Source: CAYJAY01 sp964370715 (GTDB lineage: Bacteria > Bacillota > Clostridia > Oscillospirales > Ruminococcaceae). From it: 64,000 nt of DNA. How positions within the stretch are numbered: position 1 is the stretch's first letter; each line of letters starts with the position of its first letter. The stretch is from positions 17,963 to 81,962 of the forward strand of contig CAYJKJ010000013.1 in assembly GCA_964370715.1 (NCBI GenBank), written 5' to 3'. The notes under the pieces were generated by a model that searched no databases, was not told where the DNA came from, and saw nothing but the letters and a program-made list of their open reading frames with translations. Positions 53,022 to 62,188 of this stretch are shown piece after piece. The position numbers and the translations under genes are program-made.

Positions 53022-53061
53022 AAATCGCCGTGGAGGGTATCGCTACCCTCCACAGCGATTT
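53022..53061 (+). repeat. Hairpin between fucI and the FGGY kinase gene
   Basis: AAATCGC.GTGGAGGGTA pairs with TACCCTCCAC.GCGATTT with one mismatch. The T-run after it is weak (TTTGTATT), so it probably attenuates rather than ends transcription. The core GGAGGGTAT-CGC-TACCCTCC resembles the GGGAGGGCAT hairpin at 24887. Confidence 0.7.
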
Positions 53062-53094
53062 GTATTATAACAATAAAAGGAATGGTCAAACGTT

Positions 53095-54672
53095 ATGTCA
53101 GACTACAAAAAAATAATCCAATCGGGCGAAACGTTTCTCGGTATAGAGCTAGGCTCGACCACTATAAAACTTGTTCTCATCGACAACAAAAACCAACCAA
53201 TAGCGGTTGGAAAATATATTTGGGAAAACCAGCTTGTCGACGGAATTTGGACATATTCTCTTGACGAGGTTCATAACGGATTAAAGCAAGCATATCAAAA
53301 TTTGAAAAATGATATCTTCGAAAAATATTCGGTTGTTCCAACAACGTATGGGGCGATTGGTATCTCGGCAATGATGCATGGGTATATAGCGCTCGACGAA
53401 AATTCAAAGCTTCTCGTTCCGTTTAGAACTTGGCGCAACACGATGACCGAGAATGCGGCAAACGAACTTTCGGAGCTGTTCCGATTCAACGTTCCCCAGC
53501 GTTGGAGCGCCGCCCATCTTTATCAAGCTATCTTAAACGGCGAACAACATATTTCAAAAATAAAAAAAGTTATGACGCTTTCTTGTTATCTCCATTACAA
53601 ACTAACGGGTGAATTTGTTTTGGGGGTTGGCGATGCTTCGGGAATGTTCCCAATAGACACCGCCAACAAAGACTATAACCAACAGATGGTCGAAAAGTTC
53701 GACAATGCTTTATCAAAAAAAGGTTTAAGCTATTCATTGAGAGAGATATTCCCAAAAGTTATGGTTGCGGGGGAATGCGCAGGAAAGCTTACCGAAGAGG
53801 GCGCAGCTATGCTTGATAGCGAACTTTCTTCAAACATCCCGCTTTGTCCTCCCGAAGGCGATGCCGGAACCGGAATGGTTGCAACCAACAGCATCGAAGT
53901 TTTAACCGGCAATGTGTCTGCCGGAACTTCGATCTTTGCGATGGTTGTTTTGGACAAACCTCTTTCAGCCTATTATAAAGAACTCGATATCGTAACCACC
54001 CCCGATGGGTTTGATGTAGCGATGGTGCATTGCAACAACTGCAGTTCCGATATCAACTCTTGGGCAAAAGTTTTTTCCCAGTTCGCAAAAAAAATCGGCG
54101 TTGATATCAACCCCTACAAAGTGTTGGATATTATGTTTGAATCGGCAAGCGAAGAGATAGACTATAGCGGAATATTAAACTACAACTATCTTTCGGGGGA
54201 ACATCTAACCGCCCTTAGCGAAGGCCGACCGCTTTTGATGAGAAAACCCGAAGCTGATTTCAATTTTACAACGATGTCGAAAGCGCAGATATATTCAACC
54301 GTTGCAACGCTTAAAATCGGTTTCGATATATTGTTTGAAAAAGAGGGCGTCACGCTTAGCAAGTTGATGGGACATGGCGGATTTTTCAAAGCTCCTTTTG
54401 GCTCTGTTGCGATGGCGGCGGCATCAAATGCGGCGGTTTCGATTATGGAAAGCGCCGGAGAAGGCGGAGCTTATGGTATTGCGCTTCTTGCCGCATTCAT
54501 GAAACAAGACGGCAAAAAAAGCCTTAGCGAATTTTTAAACAGCGAAGTTTACAACAACGCAAAAATTAAAACAGCGCAACCCGAACAAAGCGAAATTGAG
54601 ATGTTCAAAAAATTCCTTGATAACTATAAAAACTGCTTACCGGTACAAAAATGTGCGGTAGAAAGTTTTTAA
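53095..54672 (+). CDS. FGGY-family sugar kinase, likely in fucose use
   Basis: 525 residues. It has the FGGY fold with the first phosphate-binding loop GIELGSTTIKLVLID (15-29), GAIGISAMMHGYIALD (about 89-104), PEGDAGTGMVATNSI and a second nucleotide loop LMGHGGFFKAP near 431-441. It resembles the xylulokinase-like clostridial subgroup annotated beside fucI, so it may phosphorylate L-fuculose or D-ribulose at C1 or C5. The substrate is an inference. AAAAGGAATGG precedes the ATG. It is in the same direction as fucI, 120 bases downstream, and ends before a terminator shared with the rhamnulokinase-like gene. Confidence 0.85.
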   Translation: MSDYKKIIQSGETFLGIELGSTTIKLVLIDNKNQPIAVGKYIWENQLVDGIWTYSLDEVHNGLKQAYQNLKNDIFEKYSVVPTTYGAIGISAMMHGYIALDENSKLLVPFRTWRNTMTENAANELSELFRFNVPQRWSAAHLYQAILNGEQHISKIKKVMTLSCYLHYKLTGEFVLGVGDASGMFPIDTANKDYNQQMVEKFDNALSKKGLSYSLREIFPKVMVAGECAGKLTEEGAAMLDSELSSNIPLCPPEGDAGTGMVATNSIEVLTGNVSAGTSIFAMVVLDKPLSAYYKELDIVTTPDGFDVAMVHCNNCSSDINSWAKVFSQFAKKIGVDINPYKVLDIMFESASEEIDYSGILNYNYLSGEHLTALSEGRPLLMRKPEADFNFTTMSKAQIYSTVATLKIGFDILFEKEGVTLSKLMGHGGFFKAPFGSVAMAAASNAAVSIMESAGEGGAYGIALLAAFMKQDGKKSLSEFLNSEVYNNAKIKTAQPEQSEIEMFKKFLDNYKNCLPVQKCAVESF

Positions 54673-54705
54673 TCTGTTAACACACGTTTAACTACACAAA
54701 ACGTT

Positions 54706-54743
54706 AATGGCAATGTGAAAAATGTTTTTTTCACATTGCCATT
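54706..54743. terminator. Bidirectional terminator between the two kinase genes
   Basis: AATGGCAATGTGAAAAA (54706-54722) pairs with its complement, ending at 54743. T-rich sequence flanks it on the plus strand (ATTGTTGTTTTTTT). Confidence 0.9.
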
Positions 54744-54777
54744 ATTGTTGTTTTTTTATCCCCTATATCCCCTATCG

Positions 54778-56247
54778 TTATTTTGAAACGATTTTTTTGT
54801 AGCGTTGGTATGCCGCTTCCCAAAGTTCAACATCTGTTGGGAAAAATTCTTTTGTTTCTTCGGAATTCGCAACAACTTTTCTTGCTTCATAGCAGTTTTC
54901 TATCTCGCCGGTTGCAACAAGTTGAACCGCTATGTTTCCGAGAACCGTCGCTTCTTTTGGTCCTGCAACAACGGGAACAGCGCAAGCGTTTGAAGCCATT
55001 TGGCATAGTAGGCCGTCTTTTGTTCCCCCACCCACAATATGGATTTTAGCGAAATCTTTTTCGGAACAATCCTTGATTTGATCAAATGTCAAACGATATT
55101 TAAGCGCCAAACTTTCATAGATGCAACGCATAGTTTCTCCGACCGAAGACGGAACTTCCTGTCCGGTTCTTTCGCAAAACTTTGCGACTTTGTTTGGAAG
55201 GTCACCCGGTTTCATAAAGTCGATGTAGTCGGTATCTATAAAAGATTTAAACGGAGTTGTTGCAAGAGCTTGTTTTTCTAGATCTGCATACGAAAGATCT
55301 TTTCCGCCCCTGTTCCAAAATCTTCTCGATTCTTGAATTAACCAAAGCCCCATTATGTTTTTAAGATATCTAATAGAGCCTTCAATTCCGCCTTCGTTTG
55401 TGAAGTTATAGTTAAAAGCTTTTTCATCTAAAAGCGGTTCAGAAAGTTCCGTTCCGAAAAGGCTCCATGTTCCGCAACTCACATAGATAAAATCTTTGTC
55501 GGTCGCCGGAACTGCCGCAACTGCCGAAGCGGTGTCGTGGCTCGCACACATAACAACCGGAACAGGTTCAACGCCCAGTTCAGCGCAGATGCTTTCCGAA
55601 AGGTTGCCATACATTTCGCCTGGTTTGGAAATCGGTTGGAAAATATCCTCCGGCAATCCCAGTTTATTGATGATATCAAAATCCCAATCACGTTTTTTTG
55701 CATCAAGCAGTTGGCTAGTCGAAGCAATGGTGTATTCCGTTTTCGCTTGACCGGTCAAAAAATATGCAAACAAATCGGGGGTAAACAACAGTTTTTTTGC
55801 TCTTTCTAGAATTTCCGGATAATATTTCTTAAGGGAATATAGTTGGAAGATCGTGTTGAACTGCATAAACTGTATCCCTGTTGCTGCATAAAGATCGTTC
55901 GAAGGGATAATCTTAAAGACCTCTTCCATCATTCCGTCGTTGCGTCCGTCACGGTAGTGAACAGGGTTTTGAACTAGATTTCCTTTGCTATCCAAAAGCC
56001 CAAAATCAACCCCCCAAGTGTCGATACCAATGCAGTCGAACCCACCTTTAACGGATGCTTTTTTAATACTTTCTTTGATTTCAAACATCAATCTCAATGT
56101 GTCCCAATACAACGTTCCGTTCAACGAAACAGGGTCGTTTGAAAAACGGTGGATATCCTCCATTGTGATTTTGCCGTTTTCATACGTTGCAAGCATAGCT
56201 CTTCCGCTCGATGCCCCAAAATCGAATGCTAAAACCTTCTTACTCAT
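54778..56247 (-). CDS. rhaB: Rhamnulokinase family sugar kinase
   Basis: 489 residues, exactly the length typical for RhaB. It has AFDFGASSGRAML (7-19), the substrate-loop IDTWGVDFGLLDSKGNLV (about 74-91), PVHYRDGRN, CASHDTASAVAAVPA (about 231-245) and the FGGY adenosine-binding VGGGTKDGLLCQMAS near 400-414. It phosphorylates L-rhamnulose, but family members next to fucI are also reported as L-fuculose kinases. No rhaA or rhaD is in the window, so either role is possible. AAGGAGGAAT precedes the ATG. It shares a terminator with the convergent FGGY kinase. Confidence 0.88.
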   Translation of the reverse strand: MSKKVLAFDFGASSGRAMLATYENGKITMEDIHRFSNDPVSLNGTLYWDTLRLMFEIKESIKKASVKGGFDCIGIDTWGVDFGLLDSKGNLVQNPVHYRDGRNDGMMEEVFKIIPSNDLYAATGIQFMQFNTIFQLYSLKKYYPEILERAKKLLFTPDLFAYFLTGQAKTEYTIASTSQLLDAKKRDWDFDIINKLGLPEDIFQPISKPGEMYGNLSESICAELGVEPVPVVMCASHDTASAVAAVPATDKDFIYVSCGTWSLFGTELSEPLLDEKAFNYNFTNEGGIEGSIRYLKNIMGLWLIQESRRFWNRGGKDLSYADLEKQALATTPFKSFIDTDYIDFMKPGDLPNKVAKFCERTGQEVPSSVGETMRCIYESLALKYRLTFDQIKDCSEKDFAKIHIVGGGTKDGLLCQMASNACAVPVVAGPKEATVLGNIAVQLVATGEIENCYEARKVVANSEETKEFFPTDVELWEAAYQRYKKIVSK

Positions 56248-56357
56248 TTTATTCCTCCTTTTTTTTATATATCAATTTTTTTATTTTTAATTAAATATCT
56301 AAACCGCAATACAAATAAACATATAAAATCTACTCATCTTCACCTCTCGAACATATC

Positions 56358-56432
56358 AACAAATTATGTTTATAAGCGATAAAATTATAGCTAAAACTAT
56401 AACACAATTATATCATATAAACATAATTTGTT
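56358..56432. promoter_or_regulatory. 17-bp perfect inverted repeat upstream of the rhamnulokinase gene
   Basis: AACAAATTATGTTTATA (56358-56374) and its exact complement TATAAACATAATTTGTT (56416-56432) are separated by 41 bases. They lie 111-185 bases before the kinase start and just upstream of the divergent gene at 56523. The distance and symmetry fit a double operator allowing DNA looping. The regulator is unknown; the nearby AraC protein is a candidate. Confidence 0.5.
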
Positions 56433-56522
56433 AAAGACTTTAAAGTTGTTTTTTATAAAAAAAATCACAAAGTTAATTTGACACCCTTGTCGTTCTCATG
56501 ATATATTGAAAAAAAAGAAACG

Positions 56523-57275
56523 ATGAGTTATTTTAATTTTATGAAACAAAAATTTGAGCAAGCGCTTAAACACAGCTTATCCACCACCAACAACGAAGCC
56601 ACCATCGGACGGCTTGGAGAAAAAACGTTGCATAGAGTTTTGAAACATTGTTTCGAGCCGGACGAAACCAAACATGAAATAAAGATCCAACGATACCATG
56701 CCGATATTGTAGGCGACAACGAGATAATCGAGATTCAAACTCGAAGTTTTAACGCTCTGCGTTCGAAACTTAGTTGTTTTTTAAAGATAAAACCGGTTCG
56801 CCTGGTCTATCCTTTGGTTAAAAATAAACATCTTGTGTGGATTGATGTTGAAAGCGGCGAAACTACCAAGCCCCGAAAAAGCCCAAAGGTCGGAAAACTA
56901 CTTGATTGTTTCTATGAACTCTATAAAATAAAACCTTTTTTAACCGATAAAAATTTCAGGCTTAGCATTATAATTATCGATGTAGTTGAATATAGAAATC
57001 TCGATGGATACAGCAAAGATCAAAAAAAAGGTTCTAGCCGAAACGAACGAATTCCGCAAAATTTTTGGGACGTTATTGAGATAAACTCCCCGAAAGACTA
57101 CGCCATTTTTTTGCCGGAACATCTTCCAACGCAGTTTACCTCAAAAGATATTGCAACGCTTCAAAAAATGTCGACTAAAAATGCCGGCATAGCGCTTAAT
57201 GTTTTGCACCATGTCGGCGCTGTAAAAAAGGTCGGAAAAGATAGAAACAGTATTTTATACGAAAAAGTTTATTAA
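56523..57275 (+). CDS. Putative PD-(D/E)XK nuclease-like protein with C-terminal winged helix
   Basis: The protein has 250 residues. Residues 28-92 show the pattern IGRLGEKTLHRVLK (Glu33), HEIKIQRYHADIVGDNEIIEIQTRSF (Asp61 and E70-x-Q72) and LRSKLSCFLKIKPVRLVYPLV. This alternation of a helix with Glu, an Asp-bearing strand and an ExQ strand matches PD-(D/E)XK nucleases such as restriction and repair enzymes, with Gln in the final position. The C-terminal region (about 205-250; TSKDIATLQKMSTKNAGIALNVLHHVGAVKKVG) looks like a winged helix. No methylase or second component is adjacent. Fold assignment is by eye; activity is unproven. Confidence 0.6.
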   Translation: MSYFNFMKQKFEQALKHSLSTTNNEATIGRLGEKTLHRVLKHCFEPDETKHEIKIQRYHADIVGDNEIIEIQTRSFNALRSKLSCFLKIKPVRLVYPLVKNKHLVWIDVESGETTKPRKSPKVGKLLDCFYELYKIKPFLTDKNFRLSIIIIDVVEYRNLDGYSKDQKKGSSRNERIPQNFWDVIEINSPKDYAIFLPEHLPTQFTSKDIATLQKMSTKNAGIALNVLHHVGAVKKVGKDRNSILYEKVY

Positions 57276-57371
57276 ATAAAATTCTTGTTCATCCTTGAAA
57301 TATTAATAAAATACATTTATACTTATTTTTATACATAATACATCGAATATTATTTTAACAAGGGGAAAAAT

Positions 57372-58961
57372 ATGGCGATACTATTAAAAAACGCCACTCT
57401 TTTTGATGGCGAAAAAGATGTGAGCAGAATGGCTCATATTATTGTCGAGGGAGAACAGATCGTCGACGTTTTAAACAGCATTCCGGAAAACTTCGACGGT
57501 GAACAGATCGATCTTTTTGGAAAATGTCTTGCTCCCGGTTTTATCGACACCCATTCCCACAACGACTTCTACGCCGTTTTGCCGCAAGCCGACCGATATT
57601 GTCGATCGTTTGTTATGCAGGGCATAACGACGATGATCGGCGGTCAATGCGGATTTTCCACCCTTGGCATCGGAAAACAAACCGAAGCAAACGACGATAT
57701 CTTTGCGTTTTTCGCCAAAAACAAAAACCTTCAAAACGTCACAACTTTTGAAGGCTTCAGCAAAGAGGTAGATAACCACTCCCCCGTTAACATCGTTTGT
57801 CTTTGTGGACATGGAACGCTTAGAACCGCTATGTTGGGTCTTGGCGACAAACCTTTAACCGAAGACAACTTCAAACAGTTGGAACAAACTATCGACAAAG
57901 AGTTAAGTTCAGGCGCCGCCGGTCTTTCGTTTGGGCTAATGTATAATCCCAGTATGTACGCTAAAAGCGACGAAATCGCAAGACTTGCAAAGGTTGTTGA
58001 AAAACATGGCAAAATCGTCACCTATCACACGAGGGCAAACAGCAAGGTTAGCATGGCATACCCCGAGCTTTTTGGCCGTCCGCATAATCTTCGAGCTATC
58101 GACGAGGTTGTCGAGATAACAAAACAAGTAGGGGTTAAAACAAATATATCCCACATGATCTATGTTGGGCGAAACACCTGGTCAACCCTTGACGAATCTA
58201 TAAAGCTTTTGGATGATGCCAACAACAGCGGAACCGACATATCTTTTGACATCTATCCTTTTGATTTTGGAGCATCAACTATTAATGTTATTATGCCGCT
58301 TTGGTATCAAAAAGCGACAAACAAACAGAAAAAAAGTTTGCTGTCTAACATTAGATTAAACATTGAAATATTCGCAACAAAAAAATTGCTAGGGTTCGGT
58401 TTTGAAGATATAGAAATTTCGTGGGCGGGGAACGAATATAGCCACTATCACGGAAAAAGAATAAGCGATATATCAAAAGAACTGGGGCTAGGGCAGCTTA
58501 AAACTTATCTTAAAATTTCCGAACAATGCCCAACCGACACTACCGTTATAATGTATTCATATATGAACGAGCATATTATTAACACTCTAAGTCGACACGA
58601 TAAGGTCAACTATATGACCGATGCTTGGATCTGCGACAACGGCATTCAAAATCCGGCTTGTTTCTCGGCATTTCCTAAGTTTTTAAGCCTTTCTCGAGAG
58701 GGCAAAGCAGAAGAGTTAGGAAAGATGATATGCAAGATGACAGGGCTCGCCGCAACACGATACAACATCGAAAAACGAGGATTTATTAAACCGGGATATT
58801 TTGCCGATCTCGTCGTGTTCGACAAAAACACGGTCGACCAAGGCGACCACCCCGAAGCAGCGCCCAAAGGAATAACCCACGTTATGATAAACGGAGATTT
58901 CGCCGTTAAAGACGGAGTATATCATTCAAAAAACCTTGGCAAAGGTTTGGCTATTAAATAA
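57372..58961 (+). CDS. N-acyl-D-amino-acid deacylase (amidohydrolase)
   Basis: A 529-residue amidohydrolase-superfamily enzyme. The metal motif HSHND is at 61-65 (FIDTHSHNDFYAV). Cys93 in GGQCGFS is characteristic of D-aminoacylases. Histidines in VTYHTRAN (near 219) and NISHMIYV (near 261) follow. The C-terminal RGFIKPGYFADLVVFD returns to the small beta domain. It removes the acyl group from N-acyl-D-amino acids. AAGGGG precedes the ATG. A convergent MFS transporter gene, sharing the terminator, may import or export related compounds; that link is speculative. Confidence 0.9.
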   Translation: MAILLKNATLFDGEKDVSRMAHIIVEGEQIVDVLNSIPENFDGEQIDLFGKCLAPGFIDTHSHNDFYAVLPQADRYCRSFVMQGITTMIGGQCGFSTLGIGKQTEANDDIFAFFAKNKNLQNVTTFEGFSKEVDNHSPVNIVCLCGHGTLRTAMLGLGDKPLTEDNFKQLEQTIDKELSSGAAGLSFGLMYNPSMYAKSDEIARLAKVVEKHGKIVTYHTRANSKVSMAYPELFGRPHNLRAIDEVVEITKQVGVKTNISHMIYVGRNTWSTLDESIKLLDDANNSGTDISFDIYPFDFGASTINVIMPLWYQKATNKQKKSLLSNIRLNIEIFATKKLLGFGFEDIEISWAGNEYSHYHGKRISDISKELGLGQLKTYLKISEQCPTDTTVIMYSYMNEHIINTLSRHDKVNYMTDAWICDNGIQNPACFSAFPKFLSLSREGKAEELGKMICKMTGLAATRYNIEKRGFIKPGYFADLVVFDKNTVDQGDHPEAAPKGITHVMINGDFAVKDGVYHSKNLGKGLAIK

Positions 58962-58972
58962 TTTTATTGCTA

Positions 58973-59013
58973 AAACAGCAAGCTTCCCACCAATGGTTAG
59001 CTTGCTGTTTTTG
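58973..59013. terminator. Terminator between deacylase and MFS genes
   Basis: AAACAGCAAGCT (58973-58984) pairs perfectly with AGCTTGCTGTTT (58999-59010), followed by TTG and T-rich sequence. AAAA on the other side gives a T-run on the minus strand. Confidence 0.88.
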
Positions 59014-59040
59014 AGTTTATATTAAAAAATTTAATACGTC

Positions 59041-60276
59041 TTAACCGAGTTTCCCCTCTTTAATCGGGGCAATTTTAGCTATCAAAAGATTTAAAAGCGA
59101 TAAAAAGGCGGCGAAAATAAATATATAATGTGGTCCTAGCGTCACCCAAACAAAACCGCTTATATATGAACAGGTTATTGCAACAACATGATCAAGCGAC
59201 ATCCCAAACGAAACCGTCGCCATAAGTTCGTTTTTGTCCTCAACGATGCTGTTAAGATAAACCGTTCTAATGAACCCCATCTGGCTAGACATTCTGTCTA
59301 TAATAAATATCAAAAAAGTGATGATAGCCGCAATACCCGTCGTTGAGAAATTGCCGACAAAAAGATTGTATGTCATATAAGCGAACGCAAGATAGACTAG
59401 GATAAACGACCAAGCATCTGCATACAGCATTTTGCGTATGCCAAACCTATCTAGGCATTTTCCCAAAAACGGCATAAAGAAAATCCCCGCCACCGAACTG
59501 AGAATCAACAACACCGACATCGTGTCTGCTCCCCTATTTAAAATCTCTATCACAACCCACGGAGCATACACTATAACAACTTGTTTTTGCACGCCATGCA
59601 TGATAGCTAAAACATAGTAGTAGGTATATTTTTTTCTAAGTTTAAGTTTTGGAGTTGCGACAATCGAAGCTTTAACCCTTCTGTTAAGATAAAGCAGTAT
59701 AACGGTTGCAACAAAAAAACAAATCGCCGATATTATAAAAATCCATTTAATTTCGGTTTTAAACGAAAGCCAACCAAAACGAAATCCAAAAAAAACAACG
59801 ACGGAGGAAACCAACATAAACGCCGTCTGCACCCCTTTGACGTTTCCGATGTGTGAACCTAGGTTTCCTTTTTTCTCTTTCGACATAATCGAAAGCGCAA
59901 GGCTATCCTGTATCGGAAGATAGATATGTATACCCATAGAAAAAACGAACAAAACAGCGGTCATTGTGTAAAATCCCGGCGTCCAAACCGCCAATACAAC
60001 AACCCCAACCATAGCGACAAACTGCGCTAGCGCCGCTATTTTTATATCGCCAAATCTTGCGAGAATTGCAACAACAAACACCGTCAACACCCCCGGAAGT
60101 TCTCGGGGAAGTTCTATAAACCCACGTTGGACTGCGGTTGCATCGTATGCGTCTTTGAAGTAGTTTGCTAGAATATTATCGCTGAAACCTGCGGCAAGAG
60201 CTATAAACGACACCGCTATAAGATATATCGGAACAACCCCTATTTTAGATACAAACTGTCTCATCTCGTTAGCCAC
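59041..60276 (-). CDS. Major facilitator superfamily transporter
   Basis: 411 residues, twelve predicted membrane helices in two halves, with a short cytoplasmic loop after helix 6 (about 205-225; NRRVKASIVATPKLKLRKKY). The loop ELPRELPGVLTVFVVAILARFGDIKIAAL between helices 2 and 3 fits the MFS pattern loosely, without the full GxLaDrxGrrk motif. The substrate cannot be read. It faces the D-amino-acid deacylase gene across a shared terminator. No strong ribosome-binding site is visible before the ATG at 60276. Confidence 0.82.
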   Translation of the reverse strand: MANEMRQFVSKIGVVPIYLIAVSFIALAAGFSDNILANYFKDAYDATAVQRGFIELPRELPGVLTVFVVAILARFGDIKIAALAQFVAMVGVVVLAVWTPGFYTMTAVLFVFSMGIHIYLPIQDSLALSIMSKEKKGNLGSHIGNVKGVQTAFMLVSSVVVFFGFRFGWLSFKTEIKWIFIISAICFFVATVILLYLNRRVKASIVATPKLKLRKKYTYYYVLAIMHGVQKQVVIVYAPWVVIEILNRGADTMSVLLILSSVAGIFFMPFLGKCLDRFGIRKMLYADAWSFILVYLAFAYMTYNLFVGNFSTTGIAAIITFLIFIIDRMSSQMGFIRTVYLNSIVEDKNELMATVSFGMSLDHVVAITCSYISGFVWVTLGPHYIFIFAAFLSLLNLLIAKIAPIKEGKLG

Positions 60277-60508
60277 GCCCCTATTCTACTTATGTTATTA
60301 TAAAAACCGGCATGGTTAATTCTTTGCGCTCTTAGCTTAGTTTTAATGTTTTTCAAGTTAGCTCCTTTTATTAAAACAAAAATGTTTTTTTCGTCACGAG
60401 CAAAAACAAATTCGTTTATAACTACTCAGCAACCTTTTAATTATACCACAAAAAAACTTATTTTTCGCAAAAATATTATTTTGCTTTTTAAATTGCAATA
60501 GCCTTTAG

Positions 60509-61162
60509 CTAGACCAACTGCCCGTTATATCCGAGTTCCACCATAGTTTCAAAAGCCTCTTTTGCTTTTGGCGGTATATCTTGAGGGATTTGATAGCCTT
60601 TTTTTGCATACACTTCAATTCTTTGAAAATCCCCAACGATAACTTCGATAGCTGTTTTTTCGCTAAGGCCTTGTTTTGCTGAATTCTCGATATACTGTTC
60701 TATCGTCGTTTGAGGCGAGGTTATAACGGCATCGACCTCCGCCCAATACACCTTTAGCGCCGCATATATTCTGCGCTCCATAAATGGCTGGTGGACACCC
60801 ACCATCGTTTTAACATCAATCCCAAATTCCTTGAGCTTGCTTTTCGTTAACAATATGTTTTCGGCGGTATTAGTCGACTTGTTTTCAATTATTATATCCT
60901 GCTTTAAAACGCCCTGTTCCATCGCTATTTCAGCAAAACGCTCCGCTTCGCTTTTGGTCCAAATATCGTTTGTGTTGCGACCCAATCCCCCTGTAAACAA
61001 CACTTTTGAGGAAATCTTTTGATGATAAAGTTCCGCTGCTCTGAAGGCTATATCAACGTTATAGTTTCCAAAACCAACTACACAATCGGCTTTTCTAAGC
61101 TCCATATTTAAATGCATATAATCCCAAATGATTTTCAAATTTTCATAAGTTAATCTATCCAT
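60509..61162 (-). CDS. YdcF family protein (DUF218)
   Basis: 217 residues, cytoplasmic, without a membrane anchor. The DUF218 pattern is present: DCVVGFGNYNVDIAFRAAELY, VLFTGGLGRNTNDIWTKSEAERFAEIAMEQGV, IIENKSTNTAENILLTKSKL and VGVHQPFMERRIYAAL. YdcF of E. coli binds S-adenosylmethionine; relatives such as SanA and ElyC act in envelope homeostasis. The role here is unknown. Start 61162 has AAAGGGG 8 bases upstream, so it is preferred over 61183. It follows a GntR-type regulator by 42 bases and may be its target. Confidence 0.87.
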   Translation of the reverse strand: MDRLTYENLKIIWDYMHLNMELRKADCVVGFGNYNVDIAFRAAELYHQKISSKVLFTGGLGRNTNDIWTKSEAERFAEIAMEQGVLKQDIIIENKSTNTAENILLTKSKLKEFGIDVKTMVGVHQPFMERRIYAALKVYWAEVDAVITSPQTTIEQYIENSAKQGLSEKTAIEVIVGDFQRIEVYAKKGYQIPQDIPPKAKEAFETMVELGYNGQLV

Positions 61163-61204
61163 CGGTTTTCCCCTTTTATTCAATCAATTTCTGGCAAATA
61201 TCTT

Positions 61205-62188
61205 CTAACCCAAATTAAGTTTTGCTTTTTCCGTAGCTATCTTGTTTTTAAGGTAAAGCAACGACCCATCGTCTACACCATATTCATACATGACAACGGT
61301 TTTTGTTTTACCAAAATCCTTTATAGCCTTCTGTTCATTTATATCGCAATATTTCAGATAGTTTGGTGGCAAAATTAAAACCCCTGCTGATTCAAAAACA
61401 CTCTTTTGTCGTGCAAAGTTTCCAAACATATATGATTTTATGTCGACAGTCTGCCCATGGATTTTGCGACAACCGCTTTCAACAATCTCGAAAAAACGAT
61501 AACTCTTGCTAGCTATTATTATCGCCCTTTCTGTCGTTATCTTGGAAAGGGTTGAGATAGTTCTGAAACTTGGGGTTGGCACTACGAGAAGGATTTTTTT
61601 TGTATCTGCAACAAACCGTTCAAGAAAATTAACATGGGTAGGAGTTGTGACGATAAAGGAAAATTCCTCATCTAAAGTGTATGGGTTGCGCATAAAATCG
61701 TTGAGCGAAAGCTTGTATATATCGATCTTTACGCCATGCAAAATCTGCCGTTCCATCATCTCAAGCGTTTCGGGATTACAATCTATTATCAAAACTTTAA
61801 TTAAATCTTCGGGATATTCCCTTTCGTTCAATTTAAGATTTATAAAAAACCCTGCATCTTTAGAGGAAAAGCCAAGCGCTTCAAGCTTGTCTAGCATATC
61901 CTCAATTGCATTTAGCGCGCTTTCTTTTCTTGAAGTTATCTCGGGGCTTTGGATATCGCAAACAAAGGTCCCCTTGCCTTGTATCATCTCGATAAGTTGC
62001 ATCGCCTCAAGTTCGTCATATGCGTGTTTAATAGTTCCGTTTGCTATATCCATTCGCCCGGCAAGTTCTCGAACGGTCGGAAGTTTTTCCCCGGGGGAAA
62101 GCTTGCCCGACAAAATTTGCTTTTTAATTTCTTCAACGATCTGTTGATAAATAGCTATTCCCGAATTGTTTTGTAAAACAAGTTTCAT
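61205..62188 (-). CDS. GntR-type regulator with an unusual C-terminal sensor domain
   Basis: This protein has 327 residues. Residues 1-75 form a GntR/YtrA-type winged helix (AIYQQIVEEIKKQILSGKLSPGEKLPTVRELAGRMDIANGTIKHAYDELEAM). The C-terminal 200 residues (about 120-325) form alternating strands and helices (VLIIDCNPETLEMME, FIVTTPTHVNFLERFV, ILLVVPTPSF, GVLILPPNYLKYCD). They resemble a tandem receiver- or periplasmic-binding-like fold, not the FadR, UTRA or aminotransferase domains normally attached to GntR regulators. The ligand is unknown. It is cotranscribed with the YdcF gene. Confidence 0.8.
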   Translation of the reverse strand: MKLVLQNNSGIAIYQQIVEEIKKQILSGKLSPGEKLPTVRELAGRMDIANGTIKHAYDELEAMQLIEMIQGKGTFVCDIQSPEITSRKESALNAIEDMLDKLEALGFSSKDAGFFINLKLNEREYPEDLIKVLIIDCNPETLEMMERQILHGVKIDIYKLSLNDFMRNPYTLDEEFSFIVTTPTHVNFLERFVADTKKILLVVPTPSFRTISTLSKITTERAIIIASKSYRFFEIVESGCRKIHGQTVDIKSYMFGNFARQKSVFESAGVLILPPNYLKYCDINEQKAIKDFGKTKTVVMYEYGVDDGSLLYLKNKIATEKAKLNLG

